Assembly: GCA_937876395.1 (NCBI GenBank) | Contig: CALEIM010000104.1 | Coordinates: 1-39,716 of the forward strand | Reading direction: 5' to 3' | DNA length: 39,716 nt | From: an uncultured Wenzhouxiangella sp. | GTDB lineage: Bacteria; Pseudomonadota; Gammaproteobacteria; Xanthomonadales; Wenzhouxiangellaceae | Part shown: one piece after another, positions 15,678 to 24,843 of the stretch | How the letters are laid out: each line of letters opens with the position of its first letter | Numbering within the stretch: position 1 is the stretch's first letter | The notes under the pieces: model-generated | Seen by the model: the letters and a program-made list of their open reading frames with translations, nothing else | What the model was told of the DNA's origin: nothing | Databases searched by the model: none | Translations under genes and position numbers: made by a program

Positions 15678-18338
15678 ATGAAGCACAACCGTAACCCACT
15701 TGCCAAGGCAATCAACTACGCCCTCGGGGCGGGGATGATCGCCGGCTTGGCAGTGACCGCCTCGCCGGTCATGGCTCAGGACGGCGAAGCAGCCGCTGAC
15801 CTTGATCGCGTCCAGGTCACTGGCTCGCGTATTTCGCGCGCCGATATTGAAGGCGCACTTCCTGTTACCGTCATTGACCGTGAAGCGATCGAGTTTTCCG
15901 GTCACTCCTCGGTCGCCGATCTGCTGCGTGAAACCACGTTCAACAGCTTCGGCTCCTTCCGTCCGCAGTCCGGTTCCTCGGGACAGAGCTGGGCCGGCCT
16001 GAGCATGCGCGGTCTGGGTGAAGGCCGTACCCTGATCCTGCTCGACGGCCGTCGTTTGCCGAATGCGCCAAACATCGGCTCCGCCCAGGACCTCAACTCC
16101 ATCCCGATGGCTGCCATTGAGCGTATCGAAATCCTGTCCGACGGTGCTTCCGCCGTCTACGGTTCCGATGCCATCGCCGGCGTGGTCAACGTCGTGACCC
16201 GCAAGGACTTCACGGGCGCCGAGTTCATGTACGGCTTCAGTGAGCCGGAAGAAGATGGTGGTGACACCCGCGAAGCCTCGGCCGTGCTCGGCATTGCCGG
16301 TGATCGCGGTCGGATCATGATGGGTGCTTCCCTGAATGATCGCGATATCGTCTATCAGAACCAGCGCTGGTGGTCGACCGGCGGCCTGTCGCAGTACGCC
16401 AACAACTTCCTGTACCCGACCGGCTTTTTCCTGGATCACCCGACCAACGGCCCGGGCGTGCCCGGCGAAGGCTGTACCGGTCCGGACTTCCAGATCAACC
16501 CGGCCAACGGCCAGTGTCTCTATGACTTCACCGGCGATGCCGCCGATGAGGCCGAGATCAAAAACCGTTCGTTCTTCGCTCGCGGCAGCTATGACATCAA
16601 CCGCGACTGGTCGACCTACCTGAACGCCAGCGTTACCCGCGTCCAGAGCTTCGGCCGCTATGCGCCGGTTCCGTCCAGCCCGTGGCCGGGCGGCTTCCCG
16701 CAGCTGCCGGCAGGCACTCCCAACCATCCGGCGACCCCGCCGAGTCAAGGTGGCCTCAACCCGGAATGGGAGACCTACCAGCAGTGGACCGGTGAAGATC
16801 TGGCCTTCATCCACCGCTTTGCCGCGCTTGGCCCGCGTGACACCAACATCGACTCCCAGCTCTACGACGTCGATGTCGGTGTTGACGGCCGGTTTGGCAA
16901 CTGGGACCTGAACGCCGGTTTCCGTCACACCGAGTCCAAGTACTACGAGTTCGGCGAGAACTATGTGGTCGGCAACCTGGCGCAGAACCACATCAACAAC
17001 GGCAACTACAATATCTACGACCCGTACTCGACGCCGGCTGATGTTGCCAACGCCATGATTTCCACCACGGCCCGTCGTTCCGAGTTCAAGTTGCGCGAAC
17101 TCTACGCCTCGGTTTCCACCGATCTGTGGGAAATGGCCGGTGGCCCGGTTGGTTTCGCCGTTGGTGCTGAGTATCGCGACGAAATCTATGCCGACCTTTA
17201 TGACTCGCTGTCAGAAGGCGGGGAAATCGTCGGTTCGGCCGGCAACTCTGCCGCCGGTGGTCGTGATCTGACGGCTGCCTTCGTCGAGTTCCTGTTCCCG
17301 GTTCTGGACAACCTGGAAATCGGTCTGGCCGGTCGTTACGATGACTACAGCGACTACGGTGATGACTTCTCACCGAAAATTTCGCTGCGTTATCAGCCGC
17401 TCGACAACCTGACCCTGCGCGCTTCCTACGGTGAAGGGTTTGCCGCTCCGACGCTCGATATCCTGACCATGAAGCCGTCCTTCTCTGCGGCCGGTATCGT
17501 CCATCCCGCCACGGCCGAATGGCAGGGCATTCCGGAAGCGAACTGGGGACAGCAGATCCAGGTCACGACCTATCAGATCGCCAACCCGAACCTGGCTTCC
17601 GAGCAGTCCGAGCAGTTCAGCGTGGGTGCTGCCTGGGCGCCAACTGACTGGCTGGATGGGTCTCTTGATTATTACAACATCAAGATTACCGATTCGATCA
17701 GCTTCAGCGGCATCGGCACGATTGCGGCCTGTCTGGAAGGACGGACCTCGAACTGCCCGCCGGGCCTGAGCGTCTTTGATCCGGGTATGTCATACCCTGA
17801 TCCGAGCCTGGGTCTGGGTATTGCCTACGGTCCGGACGGCGAAATTCGCTGGGCTCAGACCGGTTACGGCAACCGTGGCACGGTCAAGACCGATGGCCTG
17901 GACCTGAACGTCCGCACCAACTTTGACTTTGGTGCCGCCGGACGTCTGGAAAATGAGCTGCAGGTCGGCTACGTGCTCGGCTACAAGGTCAACGACAGCG
18001 GCAACATCGTTGGTGAGTGGGATCTGCCGGAAATCCGCGCCCAGCTCAACAACCGCTGGAGCTTCGGCGACTTCTCCGCTGGCTGGAACATCAAGTACAT
18101 CGACGGCCAGGACGATTCGCCCACCAGTGCTGATATCAGCACACCGTCCTGGACCACCCATGATGTGCAGTTCAACTGGCACACCCCGTGGAATGGCCGC
18201 CTCACCGTTGGTGCGACCAACCTCGGCAACAAAGAGCCGCCGGTTGACCTTGCCCATCCGAGTGGACGTGGCTTCAGCTACGGCATGTACAACGGCTACG
18301 GCCGCGTACCCTACATCCGTTACACCCAGACGTTCTAA
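15678..18338 (+). CDS. TonB-dependent outer-membrane receptor
   Basis: An 886-aa outer-membrane transporter. The signal peptide ends near residue 33 (SPVMA before QDGEAA). The TonB box/plug begins LDRVQVTGSRIS, and the plug shows GLSMRGLGEGRTLILLDGRR, IERIEILSDGASAVYGSDA and GVVNVVTRKDF. The rest is a 22-strand-type barrel with many aromatic turns, ending in the sorting signal IRYTQTF. It belongs to the large TonB-receptor group expanded in Xanthomonadales and alteromonads, often for peptides or glycans; the substrate is unknown. GGAGAG four bases before the ATG fixes the start, although an in-frame ATG at 15666 exists. Codon use is strongly biased to C-ending codons, suggesting high expression. 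It is followed by a strong terminator. Confidence 0.95.
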   Translation: MKHNRNPLAKAINYALGAGMIAGLAVTASPVMAQDGEAAADLDRVQVTGSRISRADIEGALPVTVIDREAIEFSGHSSVADLLRETTFNSFGSFRPQSGSSGQSWAGLSMRGLGEGRTLILLDGRRLPNAPNIGSAQDLNSIPMAAIERIEILSDGASAVYGSDAIAGVVNVVTRKDFTGAEFMYGFSEPEEDGGDTREASAVLGIAGDRGRIMMGASLNDRDIVYQNQRWWSTGGLSQYANNFLYPTGFFLDHPTNGPGVPGEGCTGPDFQINPANGQCLYDFTGDAADEAEIKNRSFFARGSYDINRDWSTYLNASVTRVQSFGRYAPVPSSPWPGGFPQLPAGTPNHPATPPSQGGLNPEWETYQQWTGEDLAFIHRFAALGPRDTNIDSQLYDVDVGVDGRFGNWDLNAGFRHTESKYYEFGENYVVGNLAQNHINNGNYNIYDPYSTPADVANAMISTTARRSEFKLRELYASVSTDLWEMAGGPVGFAVGAEYRDEIYADLYDSLSEGGEIVGSAGNSAAGGRDLTAAFVEFLFPVLDNLEIGLAGRYDDYSDYGDDFSPKISLRYQPLDNLTLRASYGEGFAAPTLDILTMKPSFSAAGIVHPATAEWQGIPEANWGQQIQVTTYQIANPNLASEQSEQFSVGAAWAPTDWLDGSLDYYNIKITDSISFSGIGTIAACLEGRTSNCPPGLSVFDPGMSYPDPSLGLGIAYGPDGEIRWAQTGYGNRGTVKTDGLDLNVRTNFDFGAAGRLENELQVGYVLGYKVNDSGNIVGEWDLPEIRAQLNNRWSFGDFSAGWNIKYIDGQDDSPTSADISTPSWTTHDVQFNWHTPWNGRLTVGATNLGNKEPPVDLAHPSGRGFSYGMYNGYGRVPYIRYTQTF

Positions 18339-18366
18339 GTCTCAGGTGTCAATCTGATGTATGTGA

Positions 18367-18397
18367 GCATGGCCCGGACTCCGGGCCATGCTTTTTT
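18367..18397 (+). terminator. strong intrinsic terminator after the TonB receptor
   Basis: A perfect 11-bp GC-rich stem, GCATGGCCCGG / CCGGGCCATGC, has a three-base loop and is followed directly by six Ts. It lies 29 bp past the receptor stop and 13 bp before the methyltransferase start, so the downstream gene is expressed either by readthrough or from a promoter inside this short gap. Confidence 0.92.
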
Positions 18398-18409
18398 CTG
18401 GAGTACGCA

Positions 18410-19396
18410 ATGCCCGCATCCCAAGACCCATCCGATCCGACTGGCCGCCAGGCCCAAGGCTCAGCGCGCTACAGCGCCGCCTGGACCGCGTACTGGGCCG
18501 GTGGCGCTCGGACTTCTCTTCCGCAGGACTTTGCCGACAACTACGACGGCGAGATCGCGGCGTTCTGGCAGGCACGTGGCGATGCGCTTGACCACAGTGC
18601 GCGCATACTGGATGTGTGCACCGGCAACGGCGCCATCGCCCTGCTGTTTGCGGCCCAGGCCGGCGCGCGCGGCGCGGATTGGCAGGTGGAAGCCGTTGAC
18701 GCGGCCCACGTCGATACGCGGAGTTTTCAGGCAATCTGGGGTGAGCACGGCGAGCTGCTGAACAACATCGTGTTTCATTCGGGTCAGCCGATCGAACAGT
18801 TCAGGCCAGACGGATCGGGCTACCATCTGATCACCAGCCAGTACGGAATTGAATACTGTGACTGGCCGGCTGCCGCCCGCCGAATCGCCGCACTGCTTCG
18901 ACCCGGTGGGCATCTGGCGATGATCAACCATGCGCCGGACACCGCCCTGCTCGAAACCATGCGCGAGGAGCGCGCCGACTATCGTCTGCTCAAGGAAACC
19001 GGCGCGTTTGAACTGATATCGCGATGGCTGGCCGGGCGTTTGCCTTTATCCGAACTGCGAGATCAGCTCAGCCGGCCCGAGACGTTGATCAGCCGCGCTT
19101 TTCAGCGCAACAACTCACCCCTGCTTGAACAGGCCCGGAATACCGTGGTCGCCGTACGTGCAGCACCCGCCTCAGAGCTTGTCGAGCGCCAGCAACTGCT
19201 GGCCGGCTGGATCGAGCAGCTACAGGCCGGCGGCGCGCGCGCGGCCAATATGCTTCAGGTCAACGAGGCGCTGGCGCAGAACCCCGACTGGCTGCAGATC
19301 TTTGTCGATGTCGGCCTGAGAATTGAACACGATGAGCCGCTGACCTACGCTGATCGTCATGTGATCGGCCGCGCTCGAGTGCTGATTCGGCGCTGA
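18410..19396 (+). CDS. class I SAM-dependent methyltransferase
   Basis: A 328-aa protein with a Rossmann methyltransferase core. ILDVCTGNGAIALLFA near residue 66 is motif I (SAM glycine loop), WQVEAVDAAHVD is motif II, YHLITSQYGIEY corresponds to motif IV, and LLRPGGHLAMINHA to motif V/VI. The C-terminal 130 residues are helical and rich in Leu/Arg without a recognised domain. The substrate is unknown. GGAG six bases before the ATG supports the start. It sits between the receptor terminator and a convergent 2OG-Fe(II) oxygenase; both being small-molecule or peptide modifiers beside a receptor is suggestive but unproven. Confidence 0.87.
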   Translation: MPASQDPSDPTGRQAQGSARYSAAWTAYWAGGARTSLPQDFADNYDGEIAAFWQARGDALDHSARILDVCTGNGAIALLFAAQAGARGADWQVEAVDAAHVDTRSFQAIWGEHGELLNNIVFHSGQPIEQFRPDGSGYHLITSQYGIEYCDWPAAARRIAALLRPGGHLAMINHAPDTALLETMREERADYRLLKETGAFELISRWLAGRLPLSELRDQLSRPETLISRAFQRNNSPLLEQARNTVVAVRAAPASELVERQQLLAGWIEQLQAGGARAANMLQVNEALAQNPDWLQIFVDVGLRIEHDEPLTYADRHVIGRARVLIRR

Positions 19397-19413
19397 CCCT
19401 CCATTCTTGCCGA

Positions 19414-20112
19414 TCAGCGTGCGCGATGGCGCTGCACCTCGCTGCCGGTGTACCTGAAGCGCGCATTGAAGGCCACCGTGATGCGCAGATCATCGCCTTC
19501 ATAGGGCAGCACCTCATGCAACAGCCAGGAGGGAAACAGCACCAGTTGACCCGGAACCAGCCTGAGCGACAGCGGCGCCCGTGAAAACGGAGGCTGAAGC
19601 TGGCGGCTGGCCCAGTCGATATACATCGTTGAGGTGCTGTGCGGGTTCAGAAAAACCAGCTTGCCACTGTCTGAATCGGGGTCATCGCCGTGGTGGGCAA
19701 CGCAATAGACGCCGGACCAGGAGTGATTGGGGTGATTGTGGGCGCCAAAAAATCCCCCTTTGTGAGTCAGATGAAACCAGGCCTCGACCCCGTAGTGCAT
19801 TTGCTGCAGGGTTTCGGCCGAGTAGCCGTTGAGCGATCCAATCATCTGGTAAAGCTGACCCAGACAAAACTGCTTGAGCTCCTGGACCGGCGGATCGGGC
19901 CATTCAAACAGGCTGAAGTTGCTTTCGTAGAGTGCCGCGTTTCGGTTGACGAATGGATCCGGGTTGCGGTGTCGGTCACCTTCATTCATGCGCTTTACGA
20001 ACAGCTCGCGCAGCCGCGCATTGAGCGTTTCGGGTGATGGGTGGTGTGCAAAGGCCAGGGGCACCGAAAATATCGACTGGATTTCAGTCCCGGGCGTCTG
20101 AGAGTCGTTCAT
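19414..20112 (-). CDS. putative 2OG-Fe(II) oxygenase (PF13759-like)
   Basis: A 232-aa double-stranded beta-helix oxygenase of the type expected to hydroxylate a substrate using 2-oxoglutarate, Fe(II) and oxygen. The N-terminus (IQSIFSVPLAFA) matches the family opening. GAHNHPNHSWSGVYCV holds the first metal histidine. LVLFPSWLLHEVLPYEG holds the distal histidine, and DDLRITVAFN the arginine expected to bind 2-oxoglutarate. The ATG at 20112 fits a perfect minus-strand TATAAT 29 bp upstream; the in-frame ATG at 20142 would overlap that promoter. Genes of this family often sit beside TonB receptors in alphaproteobacteria and gammaproteobacteria. It is convergent with the methyltransferase and divergent from the sensor kinase. 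Confidence 0.83.
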   Translation of the reverse strand: MNDSQTPGTEIQSIFSVPLAFAHHPSPETLNARLRELFVKRMNEGDRHRNPDPFVNRNAALYESNFSLFEWPDPPVQELKQFCLGQLYQMIGSLNGYSAETLQQMHYGVEAWFHLTHKGGFFGAHNHPNHSWSGVYCVAHHGDDPDSDSGKLVFLNPHSTSTMYIDWASRQLQPPFSRAPLSLRLVPGQLVLFPSWLLHEVLPYEGDDLRITVAFNARFRYTGSEVQRHRAR

Positions 20113-20140
20113 TGAAACGGTCGGCGGTGGGATTGTAGGC

Positions 20141-20168
20141 ATTATACAAGTGAGCGATGGCGCTTGAA
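20141..20168 (-). promoter_or_regulatory. minus-strand promoter for the 2OG oxygenase
   Basis: On the minus strand TATAAT (20141-20146) is a perfect -10, with TTCAAG (20163-20168) 16 bp upstream as a weak -35. Predicted transcription begins about 22 bp before the oxygenase ATG. TTGTA and TACAA around the -10 (20134-20149) form a small dyad. Confidence 0.5.
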
Positions 20169-20221
20169 CTGCGCGCCAGAACTTGTCACCATGGACCCCG
20201 AACCTTGTTGGGGACTCAAGT

Positions 20222-23200
20222 TTGCGGTGTGATACCCGCTCTTTGCACGACAGCCGGAGACGACGGTTAGTTACCCGTGTGTTGCGGGCGAGCGTCTGGC
20301 TGACAATTGTTACCTGCCATTCCCTGTTGGCCGGGGAACTCGGCCCGGTATTCAGAACCATCGGCGTGGCCGACGGCTTGCCAGACAGCCGGGCCGAGGC
20401 CGTGGTTCAGGACACCAGCGGCTACATATGGATCGGAACACAGGGCGGCCTGGTTCGTCATGAAGGCCGCCAACTCAGGGTGATTGGCAGTGATCCGGAG
20501 CGGCCCAATCCGCTGCCGGGAAGCAACATCATGTCCTTGCTGGCCACCAGTGACGGCAGCCTGTGGGCCGCGGTGGAAAACAGCGGAGTCGTCCAGATCG
20601 ACTCCGACCTGAGCCAACGCCGCCATCTTCTGCCCGATGAACTGGGCGTGACCAGCATGCCCGGCGGCAATATCTGGTCCATGGCAGAAGATTGTCAGGG
20701 CCGCATCTGGCTGGCATTCATGCGCGGCGGGGTCGCGGTGTTTGATCCGCACACGCAGACCATCGAACGCTTTGCCCAAGATGGAGACTTCGGTCTGGAT
20801 CCAGCCGGTTTCCAAATGGAGTTGATGGTTGATTCTGCCTGCCACGTCTGGCTGCTGCAAAGCGCCCAGCTTTCGGTACTGGCGCCCGGTGCTGAGCGTT
20901 TCGAGAAGGTATACAGCGCTGACAGCGGCGGAATTCTGCTCAGCGTCGGCGAAGCCCGGGGCCAGATCTACTTTTCCGAAAGCCGCCAGGTCTATACTCT
21001 GGGGCCGCTTCAGGGAGCTGTCAGCGCCGAGCCCAAAGCCCTGCTGGAGACCGAAGGCATGGTCACCGGACTGGCTTTTGATCCGCACGCCGCAGAATTG
21101 CTGGTTTCATCGGCCTCGGGCCTGTATCGCGTGGCGCTCGATGACGACAATGCGCTACAGCGGATCAGAAGCATTCGCGGGCTTTCTGACGGCCTGCCCA
21201 CCGACCGGCTGCACAGCGTCATGGTCGATCGCGAAGGCGGTCTGTGGATGCGTCTGTACCGGCTCGGTGTGGCCTATCTGCCACCGGGCACCGACGCTTA
21301 CGCCCGCTTCCAGCCGGTTTACGGCGCGCAGCTTGACTCACCGCTGGACATTGATCCGATTACTGCGGTGGCGTGGGATGAACAGGAGTCGGTATTCTGG
21401 GTTGGCGGTCTGATGCGCGATTTCCAGGCGCTCGCGCCCGGGATTGAATCAAGCCTGGCCGACGAAGTGGCCGAGCGTCTGGTAGAACATCTGGACGCCA
21501 CCGTTATGGCCATCCGGCGCGTCGGCAATTTTTTGTTGGTGGCTACACACTCCCGGGTGCTGCGCACCGAAATGGCTGCAGATGCCGCGGTCGAGATTTT
21601 GCTCCAGCGCGAGCAGCTTGAGCAGGGGACCTTCATCTTTCTACGCGTGCGCGACGATGGCCGTCTGTGGATCGGTACACGTGACGTCGGCCTGTTTCTT
21701 GTCGATCCCGAAAACGATGAGCGCGAGCATTTCAAGCTCACAGCGTCCGGGCGCACCCATCTACCTGACCACGAGCTGCACGATCTCATTCAGGGACCCG
21801 ACGGCAACTGGTACCTGGTGGCCAGCAGCGGGATTTTCCGATGGCATGAGCAGCTGGGTTTCGAGCAACTCAGTGATCCTGGCCGACTGCCGATTTCGGC
21901 CGCTGCCTGGTCCGGCAACGTGCTTTGGCTGGCTGCCGACGATTATCTGGAACGGCAGGTTCTGGAAAATCAGATTCTCAAACCCGGCGAGCGTCATTCA
22001 CTGGTTCGACGCCTGCCGCCGGGGCGCGTTTATGATCTGCGCGTCGATGCCAGCGGAGCCGTATGGCTCATTCGCTCCAGCGGCCTGGCACGTTTTGATC
22101 CCGACCGAGGCCATTTGCGCCATCTTTCGCGCCGTGATGGCCTGGCGTCGGTAGAGTTTCAGCCCGGCGCCTCGCTAAAGCTTGACGACGGACGGATTGC
22201 TGCCGGCGGGCGCGGCGGCCTGGTACTGATTGACCCTGCGCGCCTGCGCCGAATTGATATTGCACCGCCGGTGCACATTACCGGCTTGCAGGCGGCGGGC
22301 CGAAACATCGAACTTGGCGCCCTGGACGACCAGCTCATTGAGTTGCCGCATCAAAGCAATGCGCTGCAGATCGATTTCCAGGCCAATTCCTACCTGGATC
22401 CCGACCGCAATCGCTACCGCGTGCGCCTGGAAGGATGGGACAGTGACTGGCTGGAGCTGCTGGGCCAGACTCGTCACTACTATTCCCGTCTGCCGTCAGG
22501 CGCCTATCGTTTCCGGGTTCAGGCTGCGGCCCCCGACGGACCCTGGAACGAAACCGGCGACACCCTCGACATTGTTATCCACCGGCCGCCGTGGCTGAGT
22601 CGAGCGGCCATGGTCAGCTATGTGCTGCTTGTGCTGATCGTGACAGCGGCCATCTGGCGCAGTTATCGCAATTCGCTGCGCCGCCGGCGGGAAATAGCCG
22701 AGGTTCGCCACAAACGCGCACTTGCCGAAGAGCAGCGCCAAGTTGTTGCGCGCCTCAATGAGAGCCTTGAGCCGCTGGATCTGGCTGCCACCATTGCCGA
22801 GGAGATTCGCCAGCTGACCGATGCCGAGCGCGTATGCATGGCCTACGTTGACGACGCGTTGCCGCGCGACCTGGTGTGCACCGAAGCGAATGGCGAAATG
22901 CCAAGTCGCGAGACCTGGCGGCAGCGGTTCAAGCAGGCCGACGGTCACAGCGCCCTGGCCTTGTCCCTGAAAGTCGCCGAGCAGGAGGTTGCCCGGGTGC
23001 TGGTCGAAGCGCCGGCTGAAGGGGCTGCTGACCGCCATGCCGAGCGCCTTGGACTGTTCGAGCAAATGGCCGGCCAGGCGCTGCACAACGTGCTGTTGCT
23101 GCAGCGCGTCCGTGACCTGGCCGAGCACGCCGAGCAGGCCAGCTCGGCCAAGTCCGAGTTTCTGGCCACCATGAGCCACGAAATACGCACTCCCCTGCAC

Positions 23201-24199
23201 GGCGTGCTCGGCATGATCGACCTGCTCCACGAGAGTGAGTCTGATCCGGGTCGGCATGATATTCTCAACACTCTCAAGCAGTCCGGCACGCAGCTACAGC
23301 GCATCATCGATGACGTGCTGGATATCTCGCGCATTGAAGCCGGTCGGGTCAGTCTGAACCCGGAATATTTTGATCTTGCCGCAATGCTGGAACAGGTGGT
23401 TGATCTGCACGCCTCCAATGCGGCCCGCAAGGGCCTGGACCTGCGTTTGCGAATTGCTTCCGCGCTGCCTCTGACAGCCTTCGGCGATGGCGACCGGATC
23501 GCCCAGGTGCTGGGCAATCTGCTCAGCAACGCGGTCAAGTTTACCCAGGCTGGAGGTATCGAACTGACCGCAGAGCCAGGCCGCGACGGCTGGCTGGTAT
23601 TGATCGTGTCCGACTCCGGACCCGGCATCAGCGCCGAGGATCGCGAACGCCTGTTCAAGCCCTTCAGTCAGCTCGATGCCTCAATTACCCGTTCACACAG
23701 CGGCTCGGGCCTTGGTCTGGCGATCTCCCGACGTCTGGTGGACGTAATGGGTGGCAGCCTCGACCTGATCGAGGCCTGCCACGGCGGCAGCCGATTCCGG
23801 GTGCGCCTGCCGGTGCTGATCGATGAACTGGGAGATTTCAGCGGCTCGCTGACCGGAATGCTGGCGGATACCGTGGTCTGCGCCCGGGTCCATCCGGCCC
23901 AGATGCGGGTCCTGCGGCGTCTGGCCAGACGCTGGAATTTCGGGCTGGTCGACGCATCATCAAACCCGCGTCCCTGCCCGCTCTTGTTGATCGACCCGAT
24001 GGCGCTCGATGATAGTGAGGCCGAACGGATCGACGAGTGGCGGCGCCAGGCCGGCGCCATCGCCTGGCTGCAAAGCCCCTTTCCGACGCGCGCCGGCCCC
24101 CAGCCCATCCTGCCGAAAGGCACGCATTTTCTGCGCTGGCCGCTGGTTGAAAGCCGCCTGCTTGGCCTGCTGCTGGATCTGCGCCTGCTCAGGCGCTGA
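20222..24199 (+). CDS. large membrane sensor histidine kinase with two-component-propeller periplasmic domain and degenerate C-terminal receiver-like segment
   Basis: About 1325 aa. After a signal sequence ([14 protein letters not shown]), residues 40-675 hold Reg_prop beta-propeller repeats ([40 protein letters not shown]). Residues 712-780 are a Y_Y_Y domain ([12 protein letters not shown]). One transmembrane helix lies at about 795-815, followed by a weak GAF-like region. HisKA follows ([11 protein letters not shown], phospho-His about 986), then HATPase_c ([28 protein letters not shown]). The last 120 residues look like a receiver remnant ([11 protein letters not shown]) without a convincing acidic pocket or conserved lysine. 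No response regulator is adjacent. The start is ambiguous: TTG 20222 follows GGGGA; GTG 20279 and TTG 20183 are alternatives. Such sensors usually read extracellular glycans or related ligands; a link to the nearby receptor is inference. Confidence 0.88.
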   Translation: MRCDTRSLHDSRRRRLVTRVLRASVWLTIVTCHSLLAGELGPVFRTIGVADGLPDSRAEAVVQDTSGYIWIGTQGGLVRHEGRQLRVIGSDPERPNPLPGSNIMSLLATSDGSLWAAVENSGVVQIDSDLSQRRHLLPDELGVTSMPGGNIWSMAEDCQGRIWLAFMRGGVAVFDPHTQTIERFAQDGDFGLDPAGFQMELMVDSACHVWLLQSAQLSVLAPGAERFEKVYSADSGGILLSVGEARGQIYFSESRQVYTLGPLQGAVSAEPKALLETEGMVTGLAFDPHAAELLVSSASGLYRVALDDDNALQRIRSIRGLSDGLPTDRLHSVMVDREGGLWMRLYRLGVAYLPPGTDAYARFQPVYGAQLDSPLDIDPITAVAWDEQESVFWVGGLMRDFQALAPGIESSLADEVAERLVEHLDATVMAIRRVGNFLLVATHSRVLRTEMAADAAVEILLQREQLEQGTFIFLRVRDDGRLWIGTRDVGLFLVDPENDEREHFKLTASGRTHLPDHELHDLIQGPDGNWYLVASSGIFRWHEQLGFEQLSDPGRLPISAAAWSGNVLWLAADDYLERQVLENQILKPGERHSLVRRLPPGRVYDLRVDASGAVWLIRSSGLARFDPDRGHLRHLSRRDGLASVEFQPGASLKLDDGRIAAGGRGGLVLIDPARLRRIDIAPPVHITGLQAAGRNIELGALDDQLIELPHQSNALQIDFQANSYLDPDRNRYRVRLEGWDSDWLELLGQTRHYYSRLPSGAYRFRVQAAAPDGPWNETGDTLDIVIHRPPWLSRAAMVSYVLLVLIVTAAIWRSYRNSLRRRREIAEVRHKRALAEEQRQVVARLNESLEPLDLAATIAEEIRQLTDAERVCMAYVDDALPRDLVCTEANGEMPSRETWRQRFKQADGHSALALSLKVAEQEVARVLVEAPAEGAADRHAERLGLFEQMAGQALHNVLLLQRVRDLAEHAEQASSAKSEFLATMSHEIRTPLHGVLGMIDLLHESESDPGRHDILNTLKQSGTQLQRIIDDVLDISRIEAGRVSLNPEYFDLAAMLEQVVDLHASNAARKGLDLRLRIASALPLTAFGDGDRIAQVLGNLLSNAVKFTQAGGIELTAEPGRDGWLVLIVSDSGPGISAEDRERLFKPFSQLDASITRSHSGSGLGLAISRRLVDVMGGSLDLIEACHGGSRFRVRLPVLIDELGDFSGSLTGMLADTVVCARVHPAQMRVLRRLARRWNFGLVDASSNPRPCPLLLIDPMALDDSEAERIDEWRRQAGAIAWLQSPFPTRAGPQPILPKGTHFLRWPLVESRLLGLLLDLRLLRR

Positions 24200-24224
24200 C
24201 GCCGCTGCCGGCAGCGGGTAAACT
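24196..24224 (+). promoter_or_regulatory. lemA promoter with a perfect palindrome in its spacer
   Basis: CTGACG (24196-24201) and TAAACT (24219-24224) are 17 bp apart. The spacer contains the perfect 16-bp palindrome CCGCTGCCGGCAGCGG (24202-24217). It may be a repressor/activator operator, or a hairpin ending the kinase transcript, although no T-run follows. Confidence 0.4.
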
Positions 24225-24252
24225 GCAGGCTGTTTCTTTCGGGAGTGAAGTC

Positions 24253-24840
24253 ATGGAATTGATGATCCTGCTGGTCATTGTGGTTGCGGTCGGACTGTTT
24301 GTCATGACCCTGTACAACCGGCTGGTCGCCGGTCGCAATCGCTACAAGAATGCTTTTGCCCAGATCGACGTTCAACTCAATCGCCGCCATGACCTGATTC
24401 CTAACCTGGTCGAGGTGGCCAAGAAATACATGAGCCACGAACGTGAGACGCTCGAAGCGGTCATTCATGCCCGCAACGGCGCTCACCAGCAGCTCGGCAA
24501 TGCGGCGGCTGATCCGACCAACCCGGAAGCCATGCGCAAACTCTCTGAAGCCGAGCAGGGGCTGTCGGGCGCGCTGGGCCGACTGTTTGCCCTGTCGGAA
24601 AGCTATCCCGACCTCAAGGCCAACCAGAACATGATGCAGCTCACCGAAGAGCTCAGCAGCACCGAAAACAAGGTCGCCTTCGCCCGTCAGGCGTTCAACG
24701 ATGCGGTGATGAACTACAACATACTGCGCGAGAGCTTCCCGGCCAATATTCTGGCCGGCACGTTCGGCTTCCAACCGGCCGAGCTGCTCGAAATCGATGA
24801 TCCGGCCAAACGCGAGGCAATCAAGGTCGATTTTGGTTGA
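24253..24840 (+). CDS. lemA: LemA family protein
   Basis: A 195-aa protein with a single N-terminal transmembrane helix (residues 3-20) and the LemA helical core: YNRLVAGRNRYKNAFAQIDVQ, LNRRHDLIPNLVEVAKKYM, TENKVAFARQAFNDAVMNYN and ANILAGTFGFQ near the end. LemA proteins are membrane-anchored coiled-helix proteins of uncertain function that are often paired with M48 peptidases or TPM-domain proteins. A CGGGAG ribosome-binding site precedes the ATG. The next gene starts four bases after the stop, so LemA and the M48 peptidase are co-transcribed and probably work together at the membrane. Confidence 0.95.
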   Translation: MELMILLVIVVAVGLFVMTLYNRLVAGRNRYKNAFAQIDVQLNRRHDLIPNLVEVAKKYMSHERETLEAVIHARNGAHQQLGNAAADPTNPEAMRKLSEAEQGLSGALGRLFALSESYPDLKANQNMMQLTEELSSTENKVAFARQAFNDAVMNYNILRESFPANILAGTFGFQPAELLEIDDPAKREAIKVDFG

Positions 24841-24843
24841 TGC

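Noticed and set aside
15627..16991. Minus-strand open frame opposite the TonB receptor
   Set aside because: Strong codon bias of the receptor keeps the antisense frame open; there is no start signal or domain.
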